A DNA stretch of 64,000 nucleotides, taken from assembly GCF_963678635.1 (NCBI RefSeq), contig NC_087070.1, positions 21,185,461 through 21,249,460 of the forward strand, written 5' to 3'. This DNA is from Symsagittifera roscoffensis. Its lineage: Eukaryota; Xenacoelomorpha; Acoela; Convolutidae. Under the pieces are notes generated by a model. It worked only from the letters and a program-made list of their open reading frames with translations. It had not been told where the DNA came from and made no database searches. Each line of letters opens with the position of its first letter. Position 1 is the stretch's first letter. Below are positions 36,280 through 48,186 of this stretch, one piece after another. Made by a program: the position numbers and the translations under genes.

Positions 36280-37300
36280 GTCCGGATAGAGGGGGAGTAT
36301 CGCTGCTTGATGAGCTTGTCTCTAAAATCCCGTACTGGGCCTTCTTCTTACAAGCGTACCATTATGAGCGTATCAGATTACATGAAACTATTTAATAAGT
36401 TTATCACAACAATTACGCTAATTGCTAGTTTCTGGATGGTTTTTGTAGAGCCTGGTGCTGCTCCTCCGATACACGCAAAAATTAGTGGAACAAAGCTGCT
36501 GCGTTCCACATCCAAATTTCTTTGTTGGTATTTTAATTTTTTGACACTCTCATGATATTTGTGGGCGTCATTTTGCGGCAGGATTTAGCATGGGGCTTTA
36601 AAATTTTTACATCGAAAAGGTTCGGCTGAATCGGCTTCCCCAGAGTTCATTTGCCCTGATGTCAAGTCGAGCGTCATCTTCAGAAGTGGTTGTTTTGTTG
36701 TGAAAGCTTTCGCCTTCCAACGATTGATGTTTCGGCTCTATTTCAACATCATGGCAAACTTCGTCCAGGAGTGTCGCTCGCAAAAGTATCGCTAATTTCA
36801 TTATGTCTTAGGTGAGTGTATCCACCTTTAGGACAGTAAAGAGAATGGGTCAGTGTGAACGGTTGTCCACATGGGCATGTATGGTGGTTCCCATCGTTTG
36901 GTGGTTCCCATCCATATCTCAGATGTAATCCATCTTTAAACTCTGATTTGTTGAGGGAAAAATGGTATCTTTTTGAGGTTAGCACGCTTAGCCAACTTGA
37001 TGCTCCTTTCTGTGACGCTAGATTTATAGTCTGTTTTTATTCGGATGAGCAATTTTCCATAATTTAAGCCTTTTTTTTAGAGTGTGATGTTCTGTCTCTC
37101 AGTTTTGATGTTTCTGTTTATCAGAGTTTGTTCCGCTTCAGCTATTTCTGAATCACTGTTTTCTAAGGGATCACAAATGGCTTGTGACCACTCATAATTT
37201 CTGGAAAATTCCGTGTTACTGAGGAGGTCTAATCCTTGCATTTTTAGTGGTAGTGCAAAAAGATTGCGATCTTCATCGGTTATATGGTTTTTACCAGTAA
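36280..37300 (-). pseudogene. X2 element, finger, nuclease-like tail and 3' end
   Basis: Frame 36985-36749 reads NKSEFKDGLHLRYGWEPPND, then CPCGQPFTLTHSLYCPKGGY and HLRHNEISD. Frame 36801-36607 gives EDDARLDIRANELWGSRFSR, a PD-(D/E)XK-like nuclease start. The 3' portion (36420-36600) matches X1 at 11990-12190. Left of about 36.28 kb the similarity fades, marking the X1/X2 boundary. Confidence 0.7.
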
Positions 37301-37542
37301 AACTAGGAAGTAGCTGATGTCATACATTTTTCTCAGTTTCATCCATTTTCTTAAATGCTTTCGGAGTCGTTCTGGCTAGAAAGCTTAATATATTTTAACC
37401 TCCTTTTGTGTAGCAGGAGTACGCATGTCTTAGCTATTTTGGAAAGCTTTTCAGTTAGGGTAGATGTCTTTTCAATTTGCTTTCCATGTATTTATCGCAT
37501 GCTAATGGTGTTCCTATAACCGATCCAAGGACTCTAAAACTT

Positions 37543-38025
37543 CTACAATTGTAATATTTGTGCCTTCGAATATTTTTTTATGGCGCTGTCACGACGGTTT
37601 TCTTTTACTATGAGTTGACACTTGGAAGGCTTCACATTGTATCTGAAAGCCTTTACGTGCATATCTAGGTTGTCCAGTATTGCGCGGAGACTCTTAAGAT
37701 CACCTGCAGCGCTTCCATCATCTGCGTACCATTTTTGGGTGACATTTGGTTTTTGCAGGAGCTCAATCAGTGGGATTATCCCAATTCTTTTCAATGCCAT
37801 TGCGAGGGGATCACCTTGCGTTGTGCCTTCGGTAGATGTCAGAACCGTGTTTTTGACATATAGACTTGAGGGATGTTTATATGAGTTGGCCAGCGCATGA
37901 TGTAGCGCCCGACAAAAGATTTCTACATTTTTTAGAGCAAGATCTCTTTCGAGCGAGTTGAAGGCAATTTCTGCATCAATTAGTAGTGTGGCGTCCGGCT
38001 CCGGTTTCTCAAACTCGTTCCTCAA
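37543..38025 (-). pseudogene. X2 element, reverse transcriptase core
   Basis: The best-preserved RT piece, 160 codons. Motif A is LLIDAEIAFNSLERD, motif B EGTTQGDPLAMALKRIG, motif C QKWYADDGSAAG and motif D YNVKPSKCQLIVKE. The order and spacing fit a non-LTR-like RT. The frame breaks soon after motif D and the upstream part is in another frame. It shows what the X1 copy looked like before the LTR insertion between TST and EGTT. Confidence 0.85.
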
Positions 38026-38506
38026 GCCGTGGATAGCATATTCGATTTCACACTTCTGGTCTAAGCAGAGTTGGAAATTTTTCCGAGATTTGTAAGGTCT
38101 GATTTATTACATTGGGTGATTGTTTTGCCAATTATTCTTCTCAGAACTTCGCCTATACCAATGGGCTGTTCCCTGGATTTTTGTTCACAGGTATCAGGCG
38201 ACACGAGTTGTACGCCGTTAGGTTTTAATGGGGGAGAACTTTAGTTGCCATTGTAAATGATATTTTAGCAATTGTTTTAGCAAAGTTCAATGGATGTCTG
38301 GTTGAAGTGAGTTAATGTCCTTCTCCATTCGCACGCATCTAGACCTGAGGTACCGTGGTTGATTTTCAAACTGTCTTAGCGTTTATTTGTTCAAATATAG
38401 AGGGGTTGTATGGCATTGTGTCTTCGCTTACTTCAGTTATATAGTTAGTGTTCGCTGTTTTGGCTTGAGGGTGTTTTTCTTTCAGGATACTGAGGACTGT
38501 TTTCCT

Positions 38507-38860
38507 TCAATCACTTCGTTTATGGGAAGTACTCCTTTTGTTTTTTTGTCTGAAAGGCAGCCAAATGGCAGCAGATTTTTTGCCTGTACTCATTAGTTTA
38601 TCGAATTGCTTAATTTCCTCGTTTACTTCGGACTTTTTCTTTTTTGGATGTCTAATTTGGAGAGTTTTTGCTTCAATGAAAAGTTCGTCTAATAGGCCTT
38701 GCTTCCATAAAATTATGCGGCGGCTTAGTGTTTTAGAAATTGATCCGTTTGTTTTTGATTTAATTTTGGGGAGCAGCAGATGTATGAGAATCATTGCTGC
38801 TTTCATTGCGACGTTACAATTTGTTATTTCTTCTACTAATGACAACAGCTGCTGGTTCAT
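38507..38860 (-). pseudogene. X2 element, helical N-terminal part of RT protein
   Basis: 117 codons, nearly identical to X1 34744-35082 (RRIILWKQGLLDELFIEAK, KKKKSEVNEEIKQFDKLMST). The gap 38026-38506 between it and the RT core has no open frame in either copy. Confidence 0.7.
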
Positions 38861-38935
38861 TAAATCTATAACTTGGAAACCGGGCTTAATCTTGCTTAGA
38901 ATTTTGAAGCGCGGTTTCCAATTAACGACATTTTT

Positions 38936-39208
38936 CTATAAGTCGTTTGTTAGAACTTCAAGTGCTTGTTGGTGCTTGTTTTGTGCTTGTTGGTGCGCCC
39001 GTGCAGTCCTTGGTGGTCTGTTGGTGGAGTTGGGCCCTTTTGCAAAGTTCTCGGGTCTGCATTGTATGCAGGAGAACCCATCGTAATAAAATTTGCTGCT
39101 CTGTAGCCCGCTAGATGAGACGTGGATGTAAGCTTTGCAAATGACATACCATATGCATCTTTTTCGGAGGTGGCGTTTGCAAATATGGCAGTGCGTTTGA
39201 TCGGCCAT
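38936..39208 (-). pseudogene. X2 element, damaged PHD finger
   Basis: MADQTHCHICKRHLRKRCIW followed by YVICKAYIHVSSSG and CIQC. Relative to X1, two zinc ligands are lost (Cys to Tyr before VICK, Cys to Ser after IHVS), so the finger cannot fold normally. The Thr/Gln-rich tail is also shorter. Confidence 0.75.
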
Positions 39209-39252
39209 TTTTTGACAGCGAGGAGGGTAAATTTATGGTGAATATATACAAG

Positions 39253-39774
39253 TTAGCTGAGCGAGCAAAAAAGTGAATATTTTTTTACCATAAAAAGAAA
39301 AATGAATACCATCTTTACAAAACATTTTAGCATTAAAATTAACGTTAAGATTGGGGAAATAATTCGGATTCCTGAATGATTAAATGTAATAATAAGGCGA
39401 AAGAAAGAGTTATATAGAGCACCAAGTTTTCTGTTTAAGAAGTGATTATTTGCAGAGAGGATGGTTTTTGGGACAATTAGCACATTTGGGTTAAATTTAT
39501 GATTTATCAGTTTTCTTAAAAATCTCCAATCATAAGCAAAGTCTGAAACCGTAGATGAATTATCATTAAATCCGGCTACTATAGTAACACAGTTCAGTTT
39601 CTGCGAGGGATAGCGCGAGAAAATAGCGGCAAGGTCGGCTAGCTTTGCACCTCTGTACGAGTGAACCGTGGCTCCGACATCTTTGGGGCTGCAGTACTTG
39701 GTCCTTGAGGTTCCTATTACCAGTTTCCTGCTCCACTTGGGTAGCCACTTCGGCCTGTACTTCGGCACGGACAT
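39253..39774 (-). pseudogene. X2 element, SGNH-hydrolase-like domain
   Basis: 173 codons: KLVIGTSRTKYCSPKDVGAT (block I with G-x-S), VHSYRGAKLADLAA (block II Gly) and NCVTIVAGFNDNSSTV (block III). The last part (about 120-160) is hydrophobic and beta-like, with no evident D-x-x-H. Upstream at 39566-39877 another frame reads hydrophobic residues, showing frameshifts near the start. Confidence 0.7.
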
Positions 39775-39819
39775 TCACTAAACAGGGTACAAAAGAGGCA
39801 AAACAAGAGAAAGAATAGA

Positions 39820-39842
39820 TTGTAGTAGTAGTAGTAGTAGCA
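39820..39842. repeat. (GTA)n microsatellite
   Basis: Six to seven GTA units at the 5' edge of X2. A shorter TAG run (TAGTAGTAGTAG) occurs near 11662, at the left flank of the block. Confidence 0.9.
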
Positions 39843-40223
39843 GCAAAAGACTTGAATTCACAGTTAAGGAAGTACAATAGATACTAGGTGGAAAGTATAG
39901 ATCCAAGAAGATAACAATACAGAACAAAAGAGATATGGAAGAGCATAACGCGAACATATGAAAGTATAGCACGACTGGAGTATAACATTAAGTATAACGC
40001 GAACAAATATTAAAAAGAGTCAGATGGTTGGGAATCCAGCCAGCCAGATTGAGAAAAAAATAAATCCTGCAAAAAATATACCGGAGTTTTAAATTGATAT
40101 ATATGAACAAAAATGGTATGTGGTGAGTAAAAGATAGAAAATTCAACTTTCCTTTGTATTTTGACTTTTTGGTTCCAACATGATTGCCAATTCTTTTTGA
40201 ACATGATTCGAACATCGTCATAA

Positions 40224-40310
40224 TCAGAATGTCAAAAGTATTATAGTAACCGAGGTTACAGTCAGGAAACCCCTCATCACATATTCCGGTCAGAATCCTA
40301 GGAAGTTTCT
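40224..40310. repeat. Right direct repeat flanking the nested element block
   Basis: Direct counterpart of 11573-11665 (shared AGTAACCGAGGTTA and CATATTCC.GTCA.AATCCTAG). Its presence just beyond the 5' end of X2, while the other copy is at the 3' end of X1, suggests it belongs to the X element's own ends or to the target. Confidence 0.75.
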
Positions 40311-41186
40311 AGATATGAAAATGGTTATGATAAAAAGATGAAAAGAGATGATGCGTTGAAAATAAAAACTGGATACGGGTGTTACATTTCCTCAATCAGT
40401 ACGAGGCCAAACTAAGTATTTCGTGAATTGTAAGCGGATTTCGCAACACGGACGCTCCTTTTGTTCTTTCATTCTCTTTGATCGTTCTGACAACTTTTTA
40501 TTATGTTGAAGGACTTGTCGCTGGAATCCAGAAACATACAGACACAAAATTGAGCGAAAATGCAGTGCATAGTTTGGACTCGTAATGATGAGAGTATGTA
40601 ACTCGAAACAAGACAACAATACAATATGTATTTAAAATAAAAATACTCACCATAATTTGTTTTGTAGTTTTTTGTGTCGAGTACGCACGCAGTGTTCGCA
40701 ATATGTATTGCCAGGGAGATTCTTTTTTAAAAGCAGCCGGAACTGGGTTCCCACGTACATATTCTTAGGTTCTTACAAAGCATTCTAAAAACAATTCTCG
40801 TGGTGGGGCGAGCCGCGCCCTAAATCGCAAAAGAAAGCGGTTGAAAAAGGAACCCATCATCTACTAAAACTTTAAACTTATCGAAATTTTTGCTAAAAAG
40901 TAAACTTCATAAGTTTTCGCAACTTTGTGCATCGTCAGGAATTTTTGCAATAAGCTAATCTACATGACGATAAAACATCAATTTACAAATGTTATTTACA
41001 ATAACTCACATCGTACATTTTGGTTCTAAACCATCATGTTAAAGAATAAGCCAATCACAGTTGACCTCTAAATTACTATTACGATTAAATACTTTTAACC
41101 TCTAAAAGACCAAAAAAAAAAATCTTAAACTTGACTTTTTATCAATTTTCCGCTTTAGCAGCAGCCGTTTCAGGGTTACAAACGGA
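40311..41186. other. Single-copy stretch, nothing recognised
   Basis: AT-rich DNA between the X block and the large repeat array. The short minus-strand frames at 40392-40701 show no motif. Homology to the array starts abruptly at 41187. Confidence 0.4.
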
Positions 41187-42695
41187 TCCGGCCCTAATCC
41201 TACTGGGTCTGAAGAACTTACTGCCGTTACGTACTACATGAGCTCCTGCATTCAGTTTGGATGCCTAGAGAATCTCCTCACGCTTTTAAGAACAAAAAAA
41301 ACCATGCCAGACACCTTCGGTAGCGTTTTTTCTGCGCACACATTTGTGCCGTTCGCAATTTGTAGAGCCTAATTGTAAACTTAATGCTTTTTTAAGATGT
41401 TGGCTTAATAGTTTTACCCTTAGACTTTTGTTGGTAACCGAACGTTTAACTATTGGGAGCCAAATCTGTTTTGAAACGCGTTTAAACTTCTTACGTCCGA
41501 TGGTTTGAGTTTTAAAATCAAGTCAGGACTTTAACTCTCAAAAATTGGATCGGTCCAACTGTTTTTTGCACTTCGGTTTCCAGTTATTTCAATGTTTCAA
41601 TTTGAACCAATGTAGGAAACTTTGCTTGAGGAATCTGGTTAATAATCATTTTCATTTCAGTGACCCTGCATAACACGTTTCTAAGTAATCTGATGCCGCG
41701 ACCAGAAAATTCATCGTAACTGTCTTTCACTCAAGTCAAATATAAAGTTCAGAAAAAAGGTTCCAAAATCATTGACTCAAGGGCCAAGGACACTATCTTT
41801 TGTGCTTGTGTACATCAATCAGTTGAAGTCAATTCACGGTTTGTCTATGACATGAAACTTCAGGATCAATACCGCCTAGAGTCTACTATCAAAATACACC
41901 TTACTGTAGAAAAAAAAACAAATATAAATTGACCAATCTAAAACTTCAGATGGATCAACTTAAAACGCGCCTTACTCAATATAGCTAGTTAAATGACGCT
42001 CAAGTAATTGAATTCAGGTATTCACATATAGACAACATCTTTGGAACTAATCCCAGACGTAATTAAGTAATTTGAGTATAACTCAAGAACTTTTATAAAA
42101 GAATGACAAGTATAACTCAATGAGTTTTGTCAAGTAAGTTCAGAACGATTATGTCACTTCAGTCGGCGAACTTCCCAGTCAGAGCTCCTCTTAGTCTATA
42201 AATTGCACTCTCGTATTCGCTTTCTGTGCTTTCTGTCAGGAAAAAGACACTCTAGTCAATTTTAATTTTCACGGACCTTTTGCGAACAGTTGTTAAACTT
42301 TTGCAATTGTTATATCGCTTATTTTGATTCTTGACTTTGGCAGTTGCCGCGAGCTCGACAAGATTAAACAAAACTATTTAAAAATTCCATTGGAATCGAA
42401 AACAACTTAAACTTCTTTTGGTATGACCACTAAGCACATATTTCACGGACCTTTTGCGAACAGTTGTTAAGCTTTGGCAATTGAAACTGTTATGACGCTT
42501 GTTTTGATTCTTGACTTTGGCAGTTGCCGCGAGCTTGACAAGGTTAAACGAAACTTTTACAAAACTCCAAAGGAATTTAAAAAAAAACTTAATTTTTTTT
42601 TGTATGAACGATCAGCACATACTCCTGTGTCGAGCTCCTTATGATCTATCGTTGAGTCAGTGAGTCCCCAGAAAACCACGAAAATGATATGAAGT
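41187..42695. repeat. Array unit B1 (non-coding spacer/LTR-like)
   Basis: Similar to B2 (49085-50705), B3 (56361-57579) and B4 (62058-63641). Starts TCCGGCCCTAATCCTACTGGG. Ends with a roughly 173-bp internal tandem duplication (CGGACCTTTTGCGAACAGTTGTTAA at about 42272 and 42445). A plus-strand TATAAA at 42197 is followed by a pyrimidine-rich stretch. B1 lacks a segment of about 120 bp present in the other copies after GAGCTCCT. Confidence 0.85.
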
Positions 42696-42902
42696 GCCAG
42701 TGGGCATTTGCAGAGATTTGTTTCTCATGTGAATTTTATCTTCTCCCCACAAAACACAGCGATTTGAAATGGTCATGCTACGGCTAAATAGCAATTATTT
42801 TTGGCATCCACCAGAACATAAAACGTAATTTTTTTTTAAATTTCATTTTCAATCATTCCAATTATAAAATTGCCATGCCAGCTTTCAAATTTGGTTAGAA
42901 AA
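42696..42902. repeat. Array unit C1 (about 205-bp direct repeat)
   Basis: Starts GCCAGTGGGCATTTGCAGAG and ends GTTAGAAAA. Further copies are at 48884-49084, 50706-50911, 56155-56360, 57580-57785, 61851-62057 and 63642-63846, so a C lies at each B/A and A/B junction. The array reads B-C-A-C-B-C-A-C-B and so on. Confidence 0.9.
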
Positions 42903-45900
42903 CAATATTAAATTCACATAACATTAGTTTCCTCAAATTCTCAATCTGATGTCACGCTCGTTTTCAAGTTTTTTTTTGCCTCTAGTCTCGAGTTGTCATT
43001 CAGATCCACTCAATCCATCTTCGATGTACTAGCTACGGATACATTGGGTGTTTTGATCTTTTTCCATAACTCTATCTGGTCCTCGGAGCTGATCAAAAGC
43101 GCTTGCCAGGTTTTCAGTTTTTCAGTTGTTCGTAGGCCTGCATTCAGTCCTTTTGCTCTTGCAGTCTCAAAGTATGATTTCCACGTACCACTTTTGGCCA
43201 GTTTGCCAGTTTATTTAACCTATATGTCAGGGTTGCCCTGAACCATGGGGAGAATCCATATGCGTTTCCCTTCTGTTGATATCGCGAATGCCTTGCAAGT
43301 TGTACCAAATAATTCTAGCATCCTGCTATAATCGATTGCATGGATGGTTTTCCTCGTAGTTGATTTCGACTCTCGTTCAATTCTCGATTCAAGATATTTT
43401 ACTCGATCCGTCGTGATGCTTTATGAAGCATATAGCGATTACCGTGACGATCTATTGTTGATCTGTCAGAGCAAGGATCTGATTTTCTGTGTCCCAGATC
43501 AAACATAATTGCACTTCTCGGGGTACCAAAAACTCCGGTCGCCAGATGCCTACAGTAGTTCATCAAACTCTATCACTTTGACGTGAACCGAATCCGTTTT
43601 ATCTACTGCTACAGCATCCTTGGCGACCTTTCCATTGCTACTCTGCCTCTCAAAATTGCTTATGTTCTCTGTTTTTTATATCAAGATTTCAGCTTTCAAA
43701 ATTTCGCTCAAGTCGTCTACCTTCATGCCGGTCACTGCTCCTCTTATTTGCTTCAACAGATGATGTAAGTGACAACACAAACGCGACAAACGTAGAATTT
43801 GGAACCGAGATAGCCTTATCAATCAGGATCCTCTCGTTTGACACTGCCACCACCACCATGTGCAAACTCTTCGCGACTGACCCCACCATAGATTTCGCCT
43901 TGTTTGGTAGCCCGCATGCTTCACTTATAGGGAACGCCATTTGAGTCTCCAGACAACACTTTCCATCACCTAATATGCAACTTGTTTATTTGCAAAGCTT
44001 CCAGCCATGTCCGATAGCAGTGACCAATTGATGTCTAGACTAGTAGCTCAAGTGACTCCAGGCTACTCATTCTCGAGAAAAACCCAAATAAGGAGGCTAA
44101 ATTCACAGTCGTGCTGACATAGTAGTCTGCTAGAATCCTTTCATCACTCTTGTCTTTCTTTACATCACTCTTGAACCACGCAACTAAATCTTCCTTCTGA
44201 AATGACTGGCTTCCAACGCAAGAGTTCAGATCCCCCAGAGCCTCATACCGTCCAGGCAACAGCCTGATCTTCCGATTCTGTCCACCATTCAAACTCGCTT
44301 GAGGGTGCTGGCACCATGAAGGCCTCAGCAGCTTCCACACTACGCCAAAATTTGTGACCAGTAGGTTCTCTTCGCCACCAAGTCTCGCTTCCATCCTCTT
44401 TTCTGATTGTCACACAGATGATGTCGAACCACTTATCAAAATTCATGTATGCGTCACCTGCTGCAGCACTCAAGAAAGGGTTGTAAAAGCTGCCAATGAT
44501 ACATGACATCTACTTTTACTCCCCTCTCCTTGACGTTTTGAGTAGACTTTAGCTTTCAAGAGTGCTCGTAGAACGACGTGGCTGCCATCAATATTTTTAT
44601 TGAAAAATCTTCTGATTTCATCAAACTTCGCATAGTTCTCTGGAGATTCTCTAGATTGATTGTCTTTTTTCAATTCCCACTCTCTGGTTTACATCCAAGA
44701 AAACGCTCGAAACTCGTATTTCTGAGGCTTTCTTTTTCATTTCATTCTGGTGGCAGGCCATAATCACGGAGTCGGGAATCACGGACATTATTTATCTCAA
44801 GAGACACATCGTCTCCTTTGTAACGGCGAAACTCAATCCAGAATCGTCGCGAGCTATGTGTAGCACCAACATATTATAGACATTCATCAAACCCTAGTCT
44901 CCCAACTTCATCTTGTCATGTGATGTGAGGTCTTCCAGCGGTACTCAGGCCCGACACCTATCAAATAAAAATTGTCCCTCTATTCTGACAGAGGGATTTG
45001 CCATCAAGACTGTGGCTGAGGAAGAAGCCCTCATCTTGTTCACAAAAAAACGCCTGCAGGAGTTTCTGACAAAATCTGGTCGGCTGAATCCACTGCTCTA
45101 GTTCATTAATATTAGCTTTCTGCTGCGTGGCTCAACTACTTTCCTTTGTAAGGCTTTTATCCAGGTAGCTCTATAGCTCTTCCTTAGAATCCAAGGTAAC
45201 CATCCAGGAATTTACTGTGTTACACGTCAATTTTTGCTCTTGTGGATTTTCCTTGACTTGCTCACCGATGTTATGATACTTACTTGAGACCCATTGCTCG
45301 AACTTGTGGAGCCCCTCATTATCTTCATGGGCTGTGGCTTGAAATCTTGTTCCATTTCTGGTTCCAGACTTGACGTTTCCTCGACCTCCAGAGTGACCTT
45401 CTTCAGTTTTCTGGAATTGGAGTTGTCGCTGTAGCCCGACGTCTTCCATCTAGCTAGCACCCTTGGGGGTACCTCTCGTAGTTTTTTTTGCGCATTGCTT
45501 CACCCGATGGGTTGTTGTGCTCTTCTGCTTTACGCTTTCTCTTCTTCGACCTCGGTTTAATTGATGAATGTGTAGATTCAGCAACGATTGAGCTTAACTC
45601 CCTTTCCGAATCATCTCTCAGCGACTCTTGTACTCCCCCGTCCCTTTCTCAAGCCCCTGTAGTCCCCCTTTTGTCTTAGTTATAGTATTACTTTGTACTA
45701 TAATTATAGGTTTGATCTTATTTATAGATTTAGTTATAGTGATCTCACTTTTACACATACAGGATATAGGCGTTGTGTTTGACCTGGTTTCTCTGATGAG
45801 CACCATCTTTTTGATTATTTCATCTCTAGGTCCGTCCACATCAAGATGGTCTCTCCGAATTGCGCTAGAATGCCCCACAAGTCGCGTCTTGAGTTCAAGT

Positions 45901-46841
45901 TAGCCTCGAATCGGTTCTCCATGGGCAAGCTCTACAAGTCTCCCGGCGAGCAGATTGAAATTGGCCAAGGCGTGACTGGGTTCACTCTCCGTAATCAGTG
46001 AGAGAAAAGTAGAGTATTCATGTAGCTTCAAGCCGCTGCCCGTAGTTTTCAATTTTTCTTCTTCCACTTCAAAAGGCAACACTTGTACTTTCTTGTTCTA
46101 CATATGTTGTCCGCCTTCAAGATGTTTTGCATGAAGTTCCGCACCTTGGCTACGAGTTGAGGTGCTCCTCCCTTTGACTTATCTCCAACTTTATCTAGTC
46201 AGGGGGTCAAGAATGACCACTTCCCGCTTTTACAAAAAAGACAGTACACCATTGAAGCTAACCATTACTTAGTGTCTGCCACGTTTTTCGCTCATGTACA
46301 GGATTGGCAGAATCACTCGTAGTTGTAACTAAAATGAGTTCCATATTTTTGAATCAACTATCCTTGGGTGGTACCCATTATACCGTTTTAATTTCAGCTT
46401 CCTGGCGAGGTTTGAGAAATCTAAACGAAACGCACTAGCCAGCACGATCAGAATTTCTGCTAGTATAAAGAAGCACCTCAGCGCGTGCGATATGTCCGCC
46501 CAGCTTGCTGCTAATTTTGCCTTCAGGGGTTTCAAGTTTGTCTCCTCCAACTTGCGGTTGGGGCAGCTATGAGTTTGCTTTGCCCGCTGTTGTCGGTGAT
46601 CAATGCTACGAATTGAAATGCAGGGGGCATGCTTGCATATCAGGCCGAAGAGGCAATCACGACTCTCGTCTATGATCCCAATCCTGACGCCACCAATTCT
46701 TGTATCTCTACCATCGCTGCCAACAATATCTGGGTTGCTCCTCAGAGTATCGTGGGAGTCCTCCTTTCTTCTCTCATCTGCTAAACAGTACCACCGCGTA
46801 TAGGTGACCCTTCATACCCATGAAAACAGTAACTCTGGTTC

Positions 46842-47432
46842 TCACTGAGTTTTAGACCTGATCGCCAATATAAAGATTAGCATCTGATTCAATTCTGCTC
46901 CAGGCAGCACGTTAAGGAGTGTCTCTGGCCAAAACATTTTACTGTGGTCATCCCGTAGTCCTAACTTGATTATGATTCTGGCTGCACCGGGATCCGCTCT
47001 ATCATAAGCAGCTATTGCCTTGGCTATTTTGAATGCGCAAATTTCCTCTTGATTTGTAGTTTTTTGTGCCAATTCTGGACCTGAATAGCCCGTGAGTGGC
47101 AGTCCTATGGCCTGTGGATCTGGAAACTTGACGATGATTCTCAGTTGAGTAGGAACGGCCGTCCGTATTCTGGCCTTTTTCGACCGATATTTTCGAGCGT
47201 TTGGATATAATATGTTTCGGAAGTATAGCTTGTAATTAATTGGACAGAATATTGTCTTCGTTAGTAATTCTGGCTCGCGCGCTATTTCCAGAGTTGAAAC
47301 TCTAGAGAAGTGTGCTTCATGAGCCTTCAACCAATCCACATAAAAGTGATCTCCAAGATCTTCATGAGACAAACTCTTATGTTTCAGTGCCTCCATGAGC
47401 CCAGGCCTGATGGCTAACTCGTGTAGCGCCAA
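46842..47432 (-). pseudogene. A1 longest surviving frame (196 aa, unknown)
   Basis: Reads ALHELAIRPGLMEALKHKSL, DHFYVDWLKAHEAHFSRV, IFCPINYKLYFRNILYPNAR, TAVPTQLRIIVKFPDPQAIG and ADPGAARIIIKLGLRDDHSK. Composition is protein-like, with no family recognised. The A2 copy is split into 55493-55269 and 55172-54906; A3 has deleted it. As the only long clean frame in the array it is the best query for finding an intact relative. Confidence 0.55.
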
Positions 47433-47952
47433 GTTTTTGATGTTGTCCAGATATTTTGCCCTTCTTGAAAATTCATGAGGAGGCCTGTCGTTCTTTTCTT
47501 TCCTCCCTGATCCATCATGAAGGCTGTTTCTGCCAACCAGCTCTGAGGGTTAAGAGACCCTCTCGTTTCCTTCTCGTTCAAATTGAAAACGAAAAGTCTA
47601 CTCCTGCTGCTCCCAAAGCTGTCTCTGAAAGATTTTTTGGTCCCCCAGTCTTAAATCGATAAATCTGGTCAGGAAAAAAGGCGGGACTGGGGGTGGACCA
47701 AAAGTGAAGCGCCCTGTCTTCCTGGACTTAATCTCTAGCCTCCCAATGAGCTGCTGGAAGAACTTATTCAGCAATAAAGTGGCCACGAGAAGAGCAAAGT
47801 CGATGCCGTCTGATAAGCAGCTCTTTGATAGCTATTCTTCCATCTTGCTGGCCACGTCTCGAAGTCGCAACGGCAGGATGCTTTGTCGCCGGGTTTGTCG
47901 TATCGCGCCGTTCATATGACGTACTCTCTTGTTTTTGTTCCTTCCGTTGTCA

Positions 47953-48186
47953 TCATTCTTCATGGTTGAATGGTACGATGCATCTCGGGAGTATCGTCGG
48001 GTTCAAACAGATCCTCATCTCATGCATCGAGCAGTCCACTTTTAATGACCGCCGCGTCAACTTTCGAGAACCGGCTCTAGGTATGTCATCAGTTTTCATC
48101 ATCCCTAAAACAGCGTAGAGCTTCCTGATCTCCAGCAATTCCAAGGAGGCTAAAAGCTGAGGCATAGCTGCTCCCGAAAAACTCAA
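47953..48186 (-). pseudogene. A1 SGNH-like remnant
   Basis: The frame VMSFSGAAMPQLLASLELLE followed by LYAVLGMMKTDDIPRAGS lines up with LTR-element ORF2 VMAFGGATIAQLYRMVEL and VMILVGTNDISRGS. Block II is similar and block III has GTND replaced by KTDD. The segment carrying it (about 47487-48215) is absent from A2 and A3. Confidence 0.55.

Noticed and set aside
45628-45903. Hydrophobic 91-codon plus-strand frame repeated in all three array units, looking like a two-helix membrane protein
   Set aside because: It is antisense to a lysine/isoleucine-rich minus-strand frame and is conserved only because the whole unit is duplicated. No evidence of separate selection.
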